Shown: positions 19,175-27,694, counted from the stretch's first letter. The stretch is DNA of 64,000 nt from Amphritea sp. (GCF_016744155.1 NZ_JADGEW010000002.1:164720-228719), one strand, 5' to 3'. Notes: generated from the letters alone by a model not told the origin. Numbers and translations: made by a program.

Positions 19175-19464
19175 GTGGCCCAGCTGAAGTGACGGAGATT
19201 ACTCTGGACCAGACGCCCACCCTCAACAGCATGTTTCGCTTCCAGTGGGAGAAGGCGCAGGACTGTTATGTGCTGCTCTATCCCGAAGGGATGGTGAAAC
19301 TGAATGGCCCTGCCGGTGAGGTATTGGCCTTGGTCGATGGGCAGCGTACTGCAGCAGATATTGTCCAGGCTCTGCAGTCTAAATTCCCCGATGCCGAAGG
19401 GATCGACCGGGATATTCTTGATTTCTTAGGAGACGCTCGTGAGCAACTCTGGATCAGCCTGTAA
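19171..19464 (+). CDS. pqqD: PqqD, PqqA-binding chaperone
   Basis: 97 residues, small winged-helix RiPP recognition element. [20 protein letters not shown], then [21 protein letters not shown] are family features. PqqD binds PqqA and presents it to PqqE. The start overlaps the pqqC stop (ATGA), and pqqE begins inside its 3' end, so all three are translated together. Confidence 0.95.
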   Translation: MSGPAEVTEITLDQTPTLNSMFRFQWEKAQDCYVLLYPEGMVKLNGPAGEVLALVDGQRTAADIVQALQSKFPDAEGIDRDILDFLGDAREQLWISL

Positions 19465-20614
19465 CGGTCAGCCTTCAATGGCACCGACCTTAAGTAATGT
19501 CCCAACCCACGGCCAGCCACTTTGGTTGCTGGCCGAGTTAACCTACAAGTGTCCGTTACAGTGTCCTTACTGTGCTAACCCGGTGGATTTTGCCAGCAAG
19601 ACAGGTGAGCTGACAACGGCCGAGTGGATCGACGTCTTTACCCAGGCTCGGGAACTGGGGGCGGCACAATTAGGTTTCTCTGGTGGTGAGCCGTTAGTCC
19701 GTCAGGATCTGATAGAACTTATCCGTGAAGCGCGTCAGTTAGGCTACTATTCAAACCTGATCACCTCCGGTGTTGGCCTCAATGAGCGTAAGATTGCTGA
19801 TTTTCGCGAAGCAGGGCTAGACCATATTCAGGTCAGTTTTCAGGCGGCAGACCCGGAAGTAAATAACCTTCTGGCGGGTTCTAAAAAAGCCTTTAATCAA
19901 AAAATGGCGATGGCCAAAGAGGTTAAAGCCCAGGGTTATCCGATGGTGCTTAACTTTGTAACCCATCGTCATAACATCGATCAGATTGATCGTATCATTG
20001 AACTCTGTGTTGAACTGCAAGCCGATTACGTTGAGCTGGCAACCTGTCAGTACTACGGTTGGGCCTATGAAAACCGTAATGATCTGCTGCCGACTCAGGC
20101 GCAGCTGGAAAGAGCCGAGCGAATTACCAATGAGTATCGTGATCGTCTTGCTGCTGAAGGTAACCAGATCAAGATCATCTTCGTGACGCCGGATTACTAT
20201 GAAGAGCGCCCGAAGGGGTGTATGAACGGTTGGGGGCAGGTGTTTCTTACCGTGACCCCCGATGGCACAGCGTTACCCTGCCACAGCGCCCGTATGTTGC
20301 CGATAGAGTTCCCCAATGTGCGCGAACAGAGTATTGAGGCGATCTGGAACAAGTCGAATGGTTTTAATCACTACCGTGGTTACGAGTGGATGAAGGAACC
20401 TTGCGCTTCCTGCGATGAGAAAGAGAAAGACTTTGGTGGTTGTCGCTGCCAGGCCTTTATGATGACCGGCGATGCCAATAATGCCGACCCGGTGTGCAGC
20501 AAATCCTCCCATCATGATCTGATTGTGAAGGCCCGTGAAGAAGCAGAGCTACCCTCGCACAAAGAGCCCATCTACCGTAACGAGCGTAACTCCAAGGTAT
20601 TCTGTAAAGGCTGA
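19439..20614 (+). CDS. pqqE: PqqE, radical SAM PqqA Glu-Tyr crosslinking enzyme
   Basis: 391 residues. The radical SAM cluster motif is C38-x3-C42-x2-C45 ([10 protein letters not shown]) and the C-terminal SPASM region carries the auxiliary-cluster cysteines ([37 protein letters not shown]). It forms the C-C bond between Glu and Tyr of PqqA. The GTG at 19439 is preceded by AGGAG at correct spacing and overlaps pqqD by 26 bases; an ATG at 19478 would give a more typical N-terminus, so the first 13 residues are uncertain. Confidence 0.95.
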   Translation: MSNSGSACNGQPSMAPTLSNVPTHGQPLWLLAELTYKCPLQCPYCANPVDFASKTGELTTAEWIDVFTQARELGAAQLGFSGGEPLVRQDLIELIREARQLGYYSNLITSGVGLNERKIADFREAGLDHIQVSFQAADPEVNNLLAGSKKAFNQKMAMAKEVKAQGYPMVLNFVTHRHNIDQIDRIIELCVELQADYVELATCQYYGWAYENRNDLLPTQAQLERAERITNEYRDRLAAEGNQIKIIFVTPDYYEERPKGCMNGWGQVFLTVTPDGTALPCHSARMLPIEFPNVREQSIEAIWNKSNGFNHYRGYEWMKEPCASCDEKEKDFGGCRCQAFMMTGDANNADPVCSKSSHHDLIVKAREEAELPSHKEPIYRNERNSKVFCKG

Positions 20615-20674
20615 TATGCTAGGCTGAAGTGATCACCTACCACAGTCTTTAGTCACAAAGGATAGGCCTGGAAT

Positions 20675-22729
20675 ATGCCCAGATATGGTTTTTTTGATTC
20701 CCCACTCTCAGCTGCGGATGCGGTAACAGCTGGGTTGGAATATGGCCAGCTGCATGCCTGTGAGCAGGGCCTGTATTGGGTTGAGTTCAGACCCTTAGAG
20801 AGCGGTCGAAATGTCTTAGTTCACCGTAACTGGCAGGGTGAAATAGCCTGTCTGATTCCACCCGGCTTCAACGTACGTAGTGGGGTGTATGAATACGGCG
20901 GTAAAAGCTGGTGCAGGTTGGCGCTGCAGACAGCTTTTGTTAACGCGGCAGATCAACAGATCTGGCTGTTGAATGACGAACAGCCAGGCCAAAAACCAAA
21001 CCAACAGCATCCACCACTATCGACATCAGTCCCTGAGACTCTCTCTAGTTCAAAGCCACAGCAACTGACTCATCAGGCTGATTGTCGCTACGGAGACCTT
21101 CTGTATGATCGCTTTCGCCAGCGCATTATTGCGGTGCAAGAGCAAGCGATGGCAGACCCTACCCAGCCTCGACATTCTCTGGTGTCGATCTCAATTAAGA
21201 CCGGAAAAGTAACGCAACTGGCAAGCGGCGATGATTTTTATGCTGCGCCAACGCTCAGCGCTGATGGCCATCGGTTTGCCTGGATAAGCTGGGACCATCC
21301 CCATATGCCCTGGGTGAGTACTCGCCTTAACAGCGCGCGCATTAACGCTGACAGCAAGCTGACCGATCGGAAAATACTAGCAGGAAGTTCATCTCCTGAA
21401 GCGATTCAACAACCCCGTTTTATAAGTGACAACAGTCTGGTGGCATTGAGTGATAAAACCGGCTGGTGGAATTTATACCGTTATCTATGCGAGGAGAAGT
21501 TTACAACGAGCGGAGAGCCTGGAGGCCGGACTAGTTATTCAGGATCAGGAACAGGAGAGCTAAGTGAGCAGAGCGTTCGAACAGAGTCTCTCTGGCCCCG
21601 TGAAAACGATTTCGGCATTCCCCAATGGCAATTGGGTGTATATACCTGGGATGAACTGACAAAAACTCAGCAGGCAGGAGACCAACCGGCTGAAAAGCGT
21701 TGGGTTGCCTGTTATATGGAGCGGGGTGAAGGGCGGCTGGTAATAGGCTCAGCTTCAATGCAGGAACAGCTAGTCGCTGAAGAGTACAGTTTGTTCCGCC
21801 ATGTCTGTAGTTTTAACGAAAAGGTTTACTGCATCGCTGCTTCAAACGATCATGCCGCCGCGATCATTGAGATAACACCCGACAGTCCTTCCCATGAGGC
21901 AATTCAAGTGATTGCGGGTGGACAGTTACCGGCTATAAAAGTTGATCTGCCGCAGCCGATTACTTATCCGGTTGGTGATGAATCTGCCTACGGATTTCTC
22001 TATCTGCCACAACCGCTAGCGCAATCTGAGTCAGAAGGGCCAGGTAGTAAACCTCCGCTGATTGTATTCACCCACGGGGGGCCGACAGGTGCGACCTATC
22101 CGGTATATAACCCCAAGATTCAGTTCTGGGTCAGTCGGGGCTTTGCGGTGGTTGATCTAAACTATCGGGGCAGCACCGGTTATGGTCGGGATTACCGGTT
22201 GAGGTTAGCCGGTAGTTGGGGCGAGACTGACTGGCAGGATGCGGTGGCGGCAGTTGATTATCTTGCCAAGCGTGAACTGATAGATCCCGACAATGTTTTC
22301 ATTCGCGGCGGCAGTGCAGGCGGTTATACAACCCTCTGTGCGCTGGTTTATAGCGAACACTTTAAGGGGGGCGCTAGTTATTACGGGGTGAGTGACCCTG
22401 TCGCGTTAACCCGGGATACCCATAAATTTGAAAGTCATTACCTGGACTGGCTGATCGGTGACCCTGAACAGGAAGCAGAACTCTATCTGCAGCGCAGCCC
22501 GTTAGAACATGCTGACCGGGTTAACTGTCCGATGATCTTCTTTCAGGGGGGCAAAGACCGGGTGGTGGTGCCTCAACAAACCGAAGTTATGGTGAACGCT
22601 CTGAAGCGTCAAAATATACCGGTTGAATATCATCTCTATCCAGACGAACAGCACGGTTTTCGACAGGCAGAGAACCAGATTCATAGTCTCGAAGCGGAAC
22701 TAGCGTTCTACCGTGGCCTGCTTACCTGA
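20675..22729 (+). CDS. S9 prolyl-oligopeptidase-family peptidase (PqqH/PqqM-like)
   Basis: 684 residues: N-terminal beta-propeller part and C-terminal alpha/beta-hydrolase domain. The catalytic triad is visible: Ser547 in GGSAGGYTT, Asp628 in GGKDRVVVP and His660 in EQHGFR. An HGGPTG oxyanion motif also occurs. It lies 60 bases after pqqE in the same orientation. An S9 peptidase in this position occurs in some pqq operons (pqqH of Pseudomonas) and may help release or degrade PqqA-derived peptides; no PqqF-type M16 peptidase is present in the window. A role in PQQ maturation is inferred from position. Confidence 0.85.
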   Translation: MPRYGFFDSPLSAADAVTAGLEYGQLHACEQGLYWVEFRPLESGRNVLVHRNWQGEIACLIPPGFNVRSGVYEYGGKSWCRLALQTAFVNAADQQIWLLNDEQPGQKPNQQHPPLSTSVPETLSSSKPQQLTHQADCRYGDLLYDRFRQRIIAVQEQAMADPTQPRHSLVSISIKTGKVTQLASGDDFYAAPTLSADGHRFAWISWDHPHMPWVSTRLNSARINADSKLTDRKILAGSSSPEAIQQPRFISDNSLVALSDKTGWWNLYRYLCEEKFTTSGEPGGRTSYSGSGTGELSEQSVRTESLWPRENDFGIPQWQLGVYTWDELTKTQQAGDQPAEKRWVACYMERGEGRLVIGSASMQEQLVAEEYSLFRHVCSFNEKVYCIAASNDHAAAIIEITPDSPSHEAIQVIAGGQLPAIKVDLPQPITYPVGDESAYGFLYLPQPLAQSESEGPGSKPPLIVFTHGGPTGATYPVYNPKIQFWVSRGFAVVDLNYRGSTGYGRDYRLRLAGSWGETDWQDAVAAVDYLAKRELIDPDNVFIRGGSAGGYTTLCALVYSEHFKGGASYYGVSDPVALTRDTHKFESHYLDWLIGDPEQEAELYLQRSPLEHADRVNCPMIFFQGGKDRVVVPQQTEVMVNALKRQNIPVEYHLYPDEQHGFRQAENQIHSLEAELAFYRGLLT

Positions 22730-22868
22730 CCTTGATGCCTGGGAAGGACTGGTTCGCAGCTTTCCTCTGTTCTGATACAATGCGCGACTTTGATCCACTG
22801 CCTGCCTGTATTCGTTAGTTGCACTAAACTTTCAGACAGCGGCGTCCTGACCAACTATCGGAGTAATC

Positions 22869-23447
22869 ATGAGTACAGAGCAAGCCTTACGTGACCGCAG
22901 CGAATCTAAATGTGAACTGTGTAGCGCGACTGACAACCTGAGTGTTTATGAAGTACCGCCAGGCTCTAAAGGCAGTGTGGATGACTCTATATTGGTATGT
23001 GACACCTGTAAGGGCCAGATTGAAAACCCAGACACCATCGATGCTAACCATTGGCGTTGTCTGAATGACAGCATGTGGAGCCAGGTACCAGCAGTTCAGG
23101 TGATGGCATGGCGTATGCTGAACCGTCTGCGCAGTGAAGGCTGGCCACAAGACCTGCTGGATATGTTGTATCTGGACGATGAAACATCGCTCTGGGCGCA
23201 AGCCACCGGTGACCATCTGGATGACTCTGAGAAAGTGATTCATCGCGATAGCAACGGCGCAGTGCTTGAAGCCGGGGACAACGTCGTACTGACCAAAGAC
23301 CTCGACGTTAAAGGTGTAGGCTTCACCGCGAAGCGTGGCACAACAGTTCGGGGTATTTCTCTAGTACAGGATAACCAAGAACAGATTGAAGGCCGAGTCA
23401 ACGGTACACGCCTTGTGATTCTGACTAAGTTCGTAAAGAAATCCTGA
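22869..23447 (+). CDS. PhnA/YjdM-family zinc-ribbon protein
   Basis: 192 residues. The N-terminus has a zinc-ribbon pattern (CELCSATDNL, then LVCDTCKGQI) and the C-terminal half is the small beta domain of the PhnA/YjdM family (GDNVVLTKDLDVKG, KRGTTVRGI). Despite its name, this family is not phosphonoacetate hydrolase and its cellular role is not established. It stands alone with its own terminator; no phosphonate genes are nearby. Confidence 0.88.
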   Translation: MSTEQALRDRSESKCELCSATDNLSVYEVPPGSKGSVDDSILVCDTCKGQIENPDTIDANHWRCLNDSMWSQVPAVQVMAWRMLNRLRSEGWPQDLLDMLYLDDETSLWAQATGDHLDDSEKVIHRDSNGAVLEAGDNVVLTKDLDVKGVGFTAKRGTTVRGISLVQDNQEQIEGRVNGTRLVILTKFVKKS

Positions 23448-23465
23448 TTCGATTTTGAATCATAG

Positions 23466-23491
23466 AAACGCGCCTGATGGCGCGTTTTTTT
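23466..23491 (+). terminator. Rho-independent terminator after the PhnA/YjdM gene
   Basis: AAACGCGCC-TGAT-GGCGCGTTT stem followed by a T-run, 18 bases after the stop. It marks the end of the conserved chromosomal segment; the cassette array begins about 390 bases later. Confidence 0.92.
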
Positions 23492-23904
23492 ATAACTAAC
23501 CTCGTTGCAGAAAGGCAGGGGAATTCATTTTCCTGCTCTCGTATTTTTACCTCAAATTCTTGTGGATAATAAAAGCGAATTAACTGCGTATTTGTACAGT
23601 TAATTGGCATAAGTCCAGAATCTTGGCACGGTTTACAACTTTTCTGTTGATAAGCTGGCACAGTTTGGTACTGGAATAACTCTTAAAAGTGGTGCATTAT
23701 CAGTCAGATAGGAAATATGGCCGGTAACAAAGCGTGCCATCACAAAATAGCAAACCGTGCTTGCGTGTTTTCAGGGGATGAAAAACGATGTGCTTCAGAA
23801 TTACTCTTTCAGTTCAAATAGATACAGCTTCCCCCTCCGCAGTCTTGCGGTGTCAAAACACGCACGCACATAATTAAAATGTTAGGTGTATAAGGAGGTT
23901 TATC
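23492..23904. other. Left flank of the cassette array, no supported gene
   Basis: A 413-base stretch with no believable coding sequence on either strand; in particular no integrase remnant could be read on the minus strand, where intI would normally lie. The right half contains a TAACAAAGCG (23725-23734), a long inverted repeat and a GTTAGGT at 23881, described as a candidate attC or attI-like site. Confidence 0.6.
23722..23887 (+). repeat. Candidate atypical attC or attI-like site at the left end of the array
   Basis: It begins with GGTAACAAAGCG, as an attC R'' end does, and finishes with GTTAGGT (23881-23887), a match to the GTTRRRY crossover core. Inside is a 15-base inverted repeat with one mismatch (GTGCTTGCGTGTTTT at 23757-23771 and its partner at 23855-23869). 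At 166 bases it is longer than typical attC sites, and the arms next to the cores do not pair, so it could be degenerate, an attI relic, or chance. Confidence 0.35.
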
Positions 23905-24642
23905 GTGAATTGGCTCGCCGCATTTAGTCGGCTTTTTTTGCTTTTAGATAAAAGTGGTACACCTGCATACCATAGCGGTGGAGACTTTATCAAAGTTATT
24001 CAACAATACGACTTAGGTCAGCCTGGTTATTCTCTTTATATTCAAGAAAGAAATAATCGACGCCTCAGCACATCAAGAAAAGACTTTTATTGGGATATTT
24101 TAAACGGCTTAGATGAGTCAATTCGACTGGAGGTTTTTAGAACCTTTATTGATATTATTTCGCCTCATTTCCCTACTGAAACTGATGAACTCAAATCATA
24201 TTTATTTGGTTCTGGTAATCCTGTCCCGCAAGCAGTGATACCTCAAGATAATTGGAACTCAGAAAAGCTAAATACTCTACTTAGAAAAATAGATAATGCT
24301 ATCGACCAGCACAATTATAATCATTCGATGACACTATCGTACACATGTCTAGAGGGCTTATATAAAGCTTACGTGCATAAGCATTTACCGCAAAGTGCTC
24401 AACTAAGTGAATTGATCCCTTTATCAAAAGCTGTACGTGATGACATTACTGCAAAGTTAAACGCTATCGGTCCATTCCCTCAGAACATGGTTACTAGTAT
24501 CTCCACACTTACAAGTGCCATCGGAAATTCAAGAAATGGCTTTAGTGATTCACATTTCGATAATGAGTCAAATAAATGGTTAGCAAGTTATAGCCGAGAT
24601 CTAGTGAACTCCATTGGGCGGTTAATACTACACTTTTTATAA
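23905..24642 (+). CDS. Cassette 1: abortive-infection (Abi-C-like) protein
   Basis: 245 residues. The C-terminal half (about 120-245) has the pattern of the Abi-C domain of abortive-infection proteins: SYTCLEGLYKAYVHKHL, then a helix ending in KAVRDDI, and a late SAIGNSRNGFSDSH motif in which RN and H are the conserved residues. The N-terminal part is not recognised. Phage defence is therefore plausible but unproven. The GTG start has an excellent AAGGAGGT eight bases upstream, directly after the cassette boundary, so the cassette carries its own ribosome site. First gene of the array and thus nearest any promoter entering from the left. Confidence 0.6.
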   Translation: MNWLAAFSRLFLLLDKSGTPAYHSGGDFIKVIQQYDLGQPGYSLYIQERNNRRLSTSRKDFYWDILNGLDESIRLEVFRTFIDIISPHFPTETDELKSYLFGSGNPVPQAVIPQDNWNSEKLNTLLRKIDNAIDQHNYNHSMTLSYTCLEGLYKAYVHKHLPQSAQLSELIPLSKAVRDDITAKLNAIGPFPQNMVTSISTLTSAIGNSRNGFSDSHFDNESNKWLASYSRDLVNSIGRLILHFL

Positions 24643-24647
24643 AATAC

Positions 24648-24747
24648 AACTAACAAGGCGTTTAAACGGAACAAAAACAGTGAGTTACGTTTCGCTTCGC
24701 TACACATTATAACCCACAATTTTTGTCCGCTTAACGCGGCGTTAACT
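24648..24747 (+). repeat. attC1
   Basis: About 100 bases from TAACAAGGCGTTTAAACGG to CCGCTTAACGCGGCGTTA. The arms pair (TTTAAACGGAACAAAAA against TTTTTGTCCGCTTAA) with the unpaired bases typical of attC, and the middle GTGAGTTA pairs with TAACCCAC. Right core GTTAACT at 24741. Confidence 0.9.
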
Positions 24748-24776
24748 CTCTTATCAAAGTAAGGTGTAATCTCTAA

Positions 24777-25502
24777 ATGGATTTTATTCTCGCAACCCTT
24801 TATGTATTAATCCCATTAGCTCTAGCAAGATCATCATTAGGTCTCAAACCTCAATACCAAGAAAAAATTCTGATTGTTGATGAATCATTTAGCAAACAAT
24901 TTGGGAAATTAGCCAAATTGAAAACAATTGATGGGGTTGATTATTTGGCAAACCTTTTAGGGGTAACAGCTGGGATATTACTCGCAGCTACAATTATTTC
25001 GAAATACGTATTTAGTTATGAATTATCTCATAACGTTATGTTTGCTAAAGCTTTTGTTTATTCATTTATAGGCTTTTTCTCAATAAAATGGTACACAAAA
25101 CCACATAAATTTTCCTTGTCTTTCCTAAAGGATATGGCTCAAATATCCGCTCTAGCTTTGGCTATGCCATTGATTGATATATTTCTTGGTATTGAATATA
25201 CCTCCTTGCCATATCAATACATTTATATGCACTCATCACTGATGGGTTTACCACTACCAGAAAGTCCTCACGTGATCATTATGGGTGTAATCATGAGTCT
25301 TTATATGCTTATTGCTATGACAATAATGTGGGCAGTCACAAGTTTGTTAATGGCATTATATTTTGTTCCTGTGTTTTCAGTTTCTTATGGCGTTCTTAAA
25401 TTTTGTAATGCATTAGAAAAAATGTGGGGTAAAAATGCGTTAAATGCTGTGCTAGTTCTATTGGTTGTAGTCACTCAATATTACTCGTGGTACAAGAGTT
25501 AA
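24777..25502 (+). CDS. Cassette 2: six-segment integral membrane protein, unknown family
   Basis: 241 residues with about six hydrophobic segments (near 1-18, 60-82, 90-108, 120-138, 165-210 as a long double segment, and 222-238). A soluble stretch at about 22-55 separates the first two. No family is recognised. Its TAA stop is the first part of the attC2 core, a common arrangement in cassettes. Membrane proteins of unknown function are frequent in integron cassettes; some are defence effectors, but nothing here shows that. Confidence 0.75.
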   Translation: MDFILATLYVLIPLALARSSLGLKPQYQEKILIVDESFSKQFGKLAKLKTIDGVDYLANLLGVTAGILLAATIISKYVFSYELSHNVMFAKAFVYSFIGFFSIKWYTKPHKFSLSFLKDMAQISALALAMPLIDIFLGIEYTSLPYQYIYMHSSLMGLPLPESPHVIIMGVIMSLYMLIAMTIMWAVTSLLMALYFVPVFSVSYGVLKFCNALEKMWGKNALNAVLVLLVVVTQYYSWYKS

Positions 25503-25596
25503 CAAGTTGCTTAAACGGACAAAAAACAGCTGGCTTTAGCTCGTTCCTCGCTAAGTTTAGCCAGCTATTTTATTGCCGCTTAGCAAAGCGTTATGC
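25497..25596 (+). repeat. attC2
   Basis: About 100 bases. Left TAACAAGTTGCTTAAACGGAC; right GCCGCTTAGCAAAGCGTTATGC. The inner arms AGCTGGCT and AGCCAGCT pair exactly. Same sequence family as attC1, 7, 10 and 11. The stop codon of cassette 2 lies within its left core. Confidence 0.92.
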
Positions 25597-25632
25597 AGAT
25601 AGTAAACCTTATGATTTTTCTTGAGTAATAAC

Positions 25633-26274
25633 ATGGAATTCGTTACAAACTTTTTTTCCGGACTAGACCCAACTTCAATACTAATTGGTGCTGTTTTTAG
25701 TGCCTTGATTGGCTTATGGCTTGACTTCTTTATTAAACAACCGAAGTTACAAAGGAATGGCTCTGGATCAGGGGGAACACCATTCAAGCAAAATAGACTC
25801 ACCTTTACGAATAAAGTGGGCTGGTTCGGTATCAATCTTCCTGAATCACGGATCCTAGGTTTACCAATTCATCCCAGTTTCAGGAAAGGATTAACGTTTT
25901 ACAAGCATCCTGCGCGAGACTGTAGAGCAATTTTATATTTAAAGAGTACAGGTGAGAGTGTTGGTCATCTTTGGTGGGACACACATGGGAATGAAGTAGA
26001 CGATAAAGTTACTATTGAATCTGGCAAAAACGCTAGCCTCATGCTTTTTTGTAGAAAGAGCGATGATGAACGTTATTTTGTTTATCAGCCGACATCGCGC
26101 CAAGACAAAACACCAAAAGTTCCAGATGAGAATACCCACTTCTTGGGTGAGCAGGAATTTACTCTTAGGGTTAATTACTCTCACAGTCGAAAATACGAAG
26201 AAACCATAAGAATCGAAAGAAAATATAACGGCTTGCTGTATTTTAAAACAAAAAATGGAAGTAGTCTTTTTTAA
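25633..26274 (+). CDS. Cassette 3: single-pass membrane protein, unknown family
   Basis: 213 residues from the ATG at 25633 (a TTG four codons earlier is possible). One membrane segment at about 13-31 is followed by a hydrophilic domain rich in aromatic and basic residues that looks beta-rich (FTNKVGWFGINLPES, GHLWWDTHGNEV, EFTLRVNYSHSRKY). No family is recognised. The general plan, an N-terminal anchor with a beta-sandwich-like domain, fits several membrane-associated defence or envelope proteins, but no function is claimed. Confidence 0.7.
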   Translation: MEFVTNFFSGLDPTSILIGAVFSALIGLWLDFFIKQPKLQRNGSGSGGTPFKQNRLTFTNKVGWFGINLPESRILGLPIHPSFRKGLTFYKHPARDCRAILYLKSTGESVGHLWWDTHGNEVDDKVTIESGKNASLMLFCRKSDDERYFVYQPTSRQDKTPKVPDENTHFLGEQEFTLRVNYSHSRKYEETIRIERKYNGLLYFKTKNGSSLF

Positions 26275-26285
26275 ATATCAAAAAT

Positions 26286-26403
26286 GCATAACAAGGCGCT
26301 GCACCGGACAAACATTGCTACGCTCGTTTTTGTGTATGTCGCGTAGCTCCATTTTACACAAAAACGCTCTCCGCAATGCTTGCCGGTGAGCTTTGCGTTA
26401 GTA
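26286..26403 (+). repeat. attC3
   Basis: About 118 bases, GCATAACAAGGCGCTGCACCGG to CCGGTGAGCTTTGCGTTAGTA. The inner arms are long (AAAAACG-type and TGTGTA/TACACA pairing, AGCATTGC near the right side) and the loop is larger than in the other sites. The right core GTTAGTA departs from GTTRRRY only at the last two positions. Confidence 0.88.
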
Positions 26404-26411
26404 GTCAAACC

Positions 26412-26762
26412 ATGGCGTTTACATTAGACCAACAAATTATCTTTGCAGTTCGAGCTGGAAACCTTGAATTAGTGAAGGAACGTATTGAAGCTGGCGGTGA
26501 TCTTAACTATCAAGATTCCAAGCATGGTTCTGCGTTGGTATCTGCCATCAACAACGGTGATGAAGTTATCCTTCAGTTTTTAATCGATAATGGCGCTGAC
26601 GTAAATGGTGAGAATTCATATGGTATCGTCCCACTAGAAATAGCGTTGCATCACGCAAATAACAACATTGTCCGTAAATTAAGTTGGTCAGGTGCAAAAT
26701 TAAACAGTAGGTCTCAGCCTCACTGGAAAGAGCGGTTGGAGGCATGTCTAAATGACTACTAA
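26412..26762 (+). CDS. Cassette 4: ankyrin-repeat protein
   Basis: 116 residues from ATG 26412, nine bases after the attC3 core; an open frame reaching into attC3 is not used. Three ankyrin-like repeats can be seen: AVRAGNLELVKERIEAGGDL, ALVSAINNGDEVILQFLIDN (ending in GADVN) and PLEIALHHANNNIVRKL (ending in GAKLN). Ankyrin repeats mediate protein binding; in small stand-alone bacterial genes they are often antidote or inhibitor proteins, but the partner here is unknown. The stop TAA is shared with attC4. Confidence 0.82.
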   Translation: MAFTLDQQIIFAVRAGNLELVKERIEAGGDLNYQDSKHGSALVSAINNGDEVILQFLIDNGADVNGENSYGIVPLEIALHHANNNIVRKLSWSGAKLNSRSQPHWKERLEACLNDY

Positions 26763-26846
26763 CAAGTTTGTGAATAATCGCCCTTCGGGCTGGATCGCTA
26801 AATGCGCTGCTTCGCAGCAACGCGCCCCATTACAAAAGCGTTAGGT
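26757..26846 (+). repeat. attC4
   Basis: About 90 bases, TACTAACAAGTTTGTGAAT to ATTACAAAAGCGTTAGGT. Left TTTGTGAAT pairs with right ATTACAAAA allowing bulges; inner CGCCCTTCGGGC and GCTGCTTCGCAGC form two side hairpins. Right core GTTAGGT is a perfect GTTRRRY. Confidence 0.88.
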
Positions 26847-26853
26847 GTACCAG

Positions 26854-27207
26854 ATGATGAATGATCCAGAATCCATTTTGGCAATAGCGACACTGATAGC
26901 TATTTTGCTTTTTTGTATTGGAGCTTTCATCTTACATTGGAAGCTCAAAAACCGATCAAGCACTGTCATGTTAGTCGCAATGCTTTTTAATGCATTGTGG
27001 CTTCCGATAGCTTTGGTAACTGAAAATTACGTTACTCAGAATTATGATATCTCAGAAAACCAACAAGCTTTAAACTGGCTTTACTTATCAACTGAGTTTT
27101 TTGTGCCTTCTTTTTTAATCTTAGCTTTAGCTATTAGTTTTTTATTTTCAGTAAAGTCGTTGGGTTCAACGCCTAACAAAAACATCAAAGAACGCCCTAC
27201 GGGCTAG
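26854..27207 (+). CDS. Cassette 5: small three-segment membrane protein, unknown family
   Basis: 117 residues from the ATG at 26854 (GTG at 26845 and ATG at 26857 are alternatives). Hydrophobic segments at about 8-26, 37-57 and 85-107. No family recognised. The last dozen codons (NKNIKERPTG) are encoded by the attC5 site itself, so this protein's tail depends on the recombination site it carries. Nothing indicates a substrate or partner. Confidence 0.7.
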   Translation: MMNDPESILAIATLIAILLFCIGAFILHWKLKNRSSTVMLVAMLFNALWLPIALVTENYVTQNYDISENQQALNWLYLSTEFFVPSFLILALAISFLFSVKSLGSTPNKNIKERPTG

Positions 27208-27247
27208 GACTGCCGCTACGCGTCAGCCCTTTATGTAAGCGTTAGAT
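27171..27247 (+). repeat. attC5
   Basis: 77 bases. Left core GCCTAAC is a perfect RYYYAAC; right core GTTAGAT at 27241. Left ACATCAAAG pairs with right CTTTATGT. The next site, attC6, is nearly the same sequence, so the two cassettes probably come from the same source pool. The cassette 5 reading frame ends inside it. Confidence 0.93.
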
Positions 27248-27256
27248 GGAACTACT

Positions 27257-27589
27257 ATGAAAGCATCACGGATAGTCATAACTTCGCTTTTGTTTGCACT
27301 TCTTTCTAGTAATGCTTTTTGGGTTTACACCATTGTTGATTCAGGCGTTACGGCAACTTACCAAGAAGTAACGCTAAGAGAAAATAGGGAAGCTCTGGAT
27401 CAAATACTTGCAGTCGTTCCCGTATTAACTAAAAAAGACAGCTCCAAGGCCGAAATCCTTAATGCTGCTAAACATCCCTACCTGACAAATGAACCGTTCA
27501 AAAAAGACGGGGCTATTTGGGTTGGACGTTTAGGTTTTGTTTTTACAGAACAAAACCATTTGATTGAAGTAAGGAAGGCATGGCAGTAA
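27257..27589 (+). CDS. Cassette 6: Imm58-like immunity protein
   Basis: 110 residues: an N-terminal hydrophobic anchor (about 5-28, ending NAFWVYTIVDSGV), then TYQEVTLRENREALDQIL, AVVPVLTKKDSSKAEIL and FKKDGAIWVGRLGFVF. From memory this order matches the Imm58 family of small inner-membrane immunity proteins that protect against polymorphic toxins. No cognate toxin gene is present, so it would be an orphan immunity gene carried as a cassette. The family assignment is by recollection and should be treated as moderate. ATG start ten bases after attC5. Confidence 0.6.
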   Translation: MKASRIVITSLLFALLSSNAFWVYTIVDSGVTATYQEVTLRENREALDQILAVVPVLTKKDSSKAEILNAAKHPYLTNEPFKKDGAIWVGRLGFVFTEQNHLIEVRKAWQ

Positions 27590-27593
27590 TGCC

Positions 27594-27671
27594 ATCTAAC
27601 AAAAACATCAAAGGCCGCCCTGCGGGCTTGGACCGTCGCTACGCTCCGGCCCTTTATGTTGGGCGTTATGT
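27594..27671 (+). repeat. attC6
   Basis: 78 bases, ATCTAAC left core and GTTATGT right core. It shares TAACAAAAACATCAAAG and most of the interior with attC5; left ACATCAAAGG pairs with right CCTTTATGT. Confidence 0.93.
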
Positions 27672-27694
27672 GTAAAACGGATATCGTCGTGTAT

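Noticed and set aside
23425..23661. Minus-strand open frame at the left of the array, examined as an integrase remnant
   Set aside because: The translation has none of the tyrosine-recombinase boxes and overlaps the terminator and the end of the PhnA/YjdM gene.
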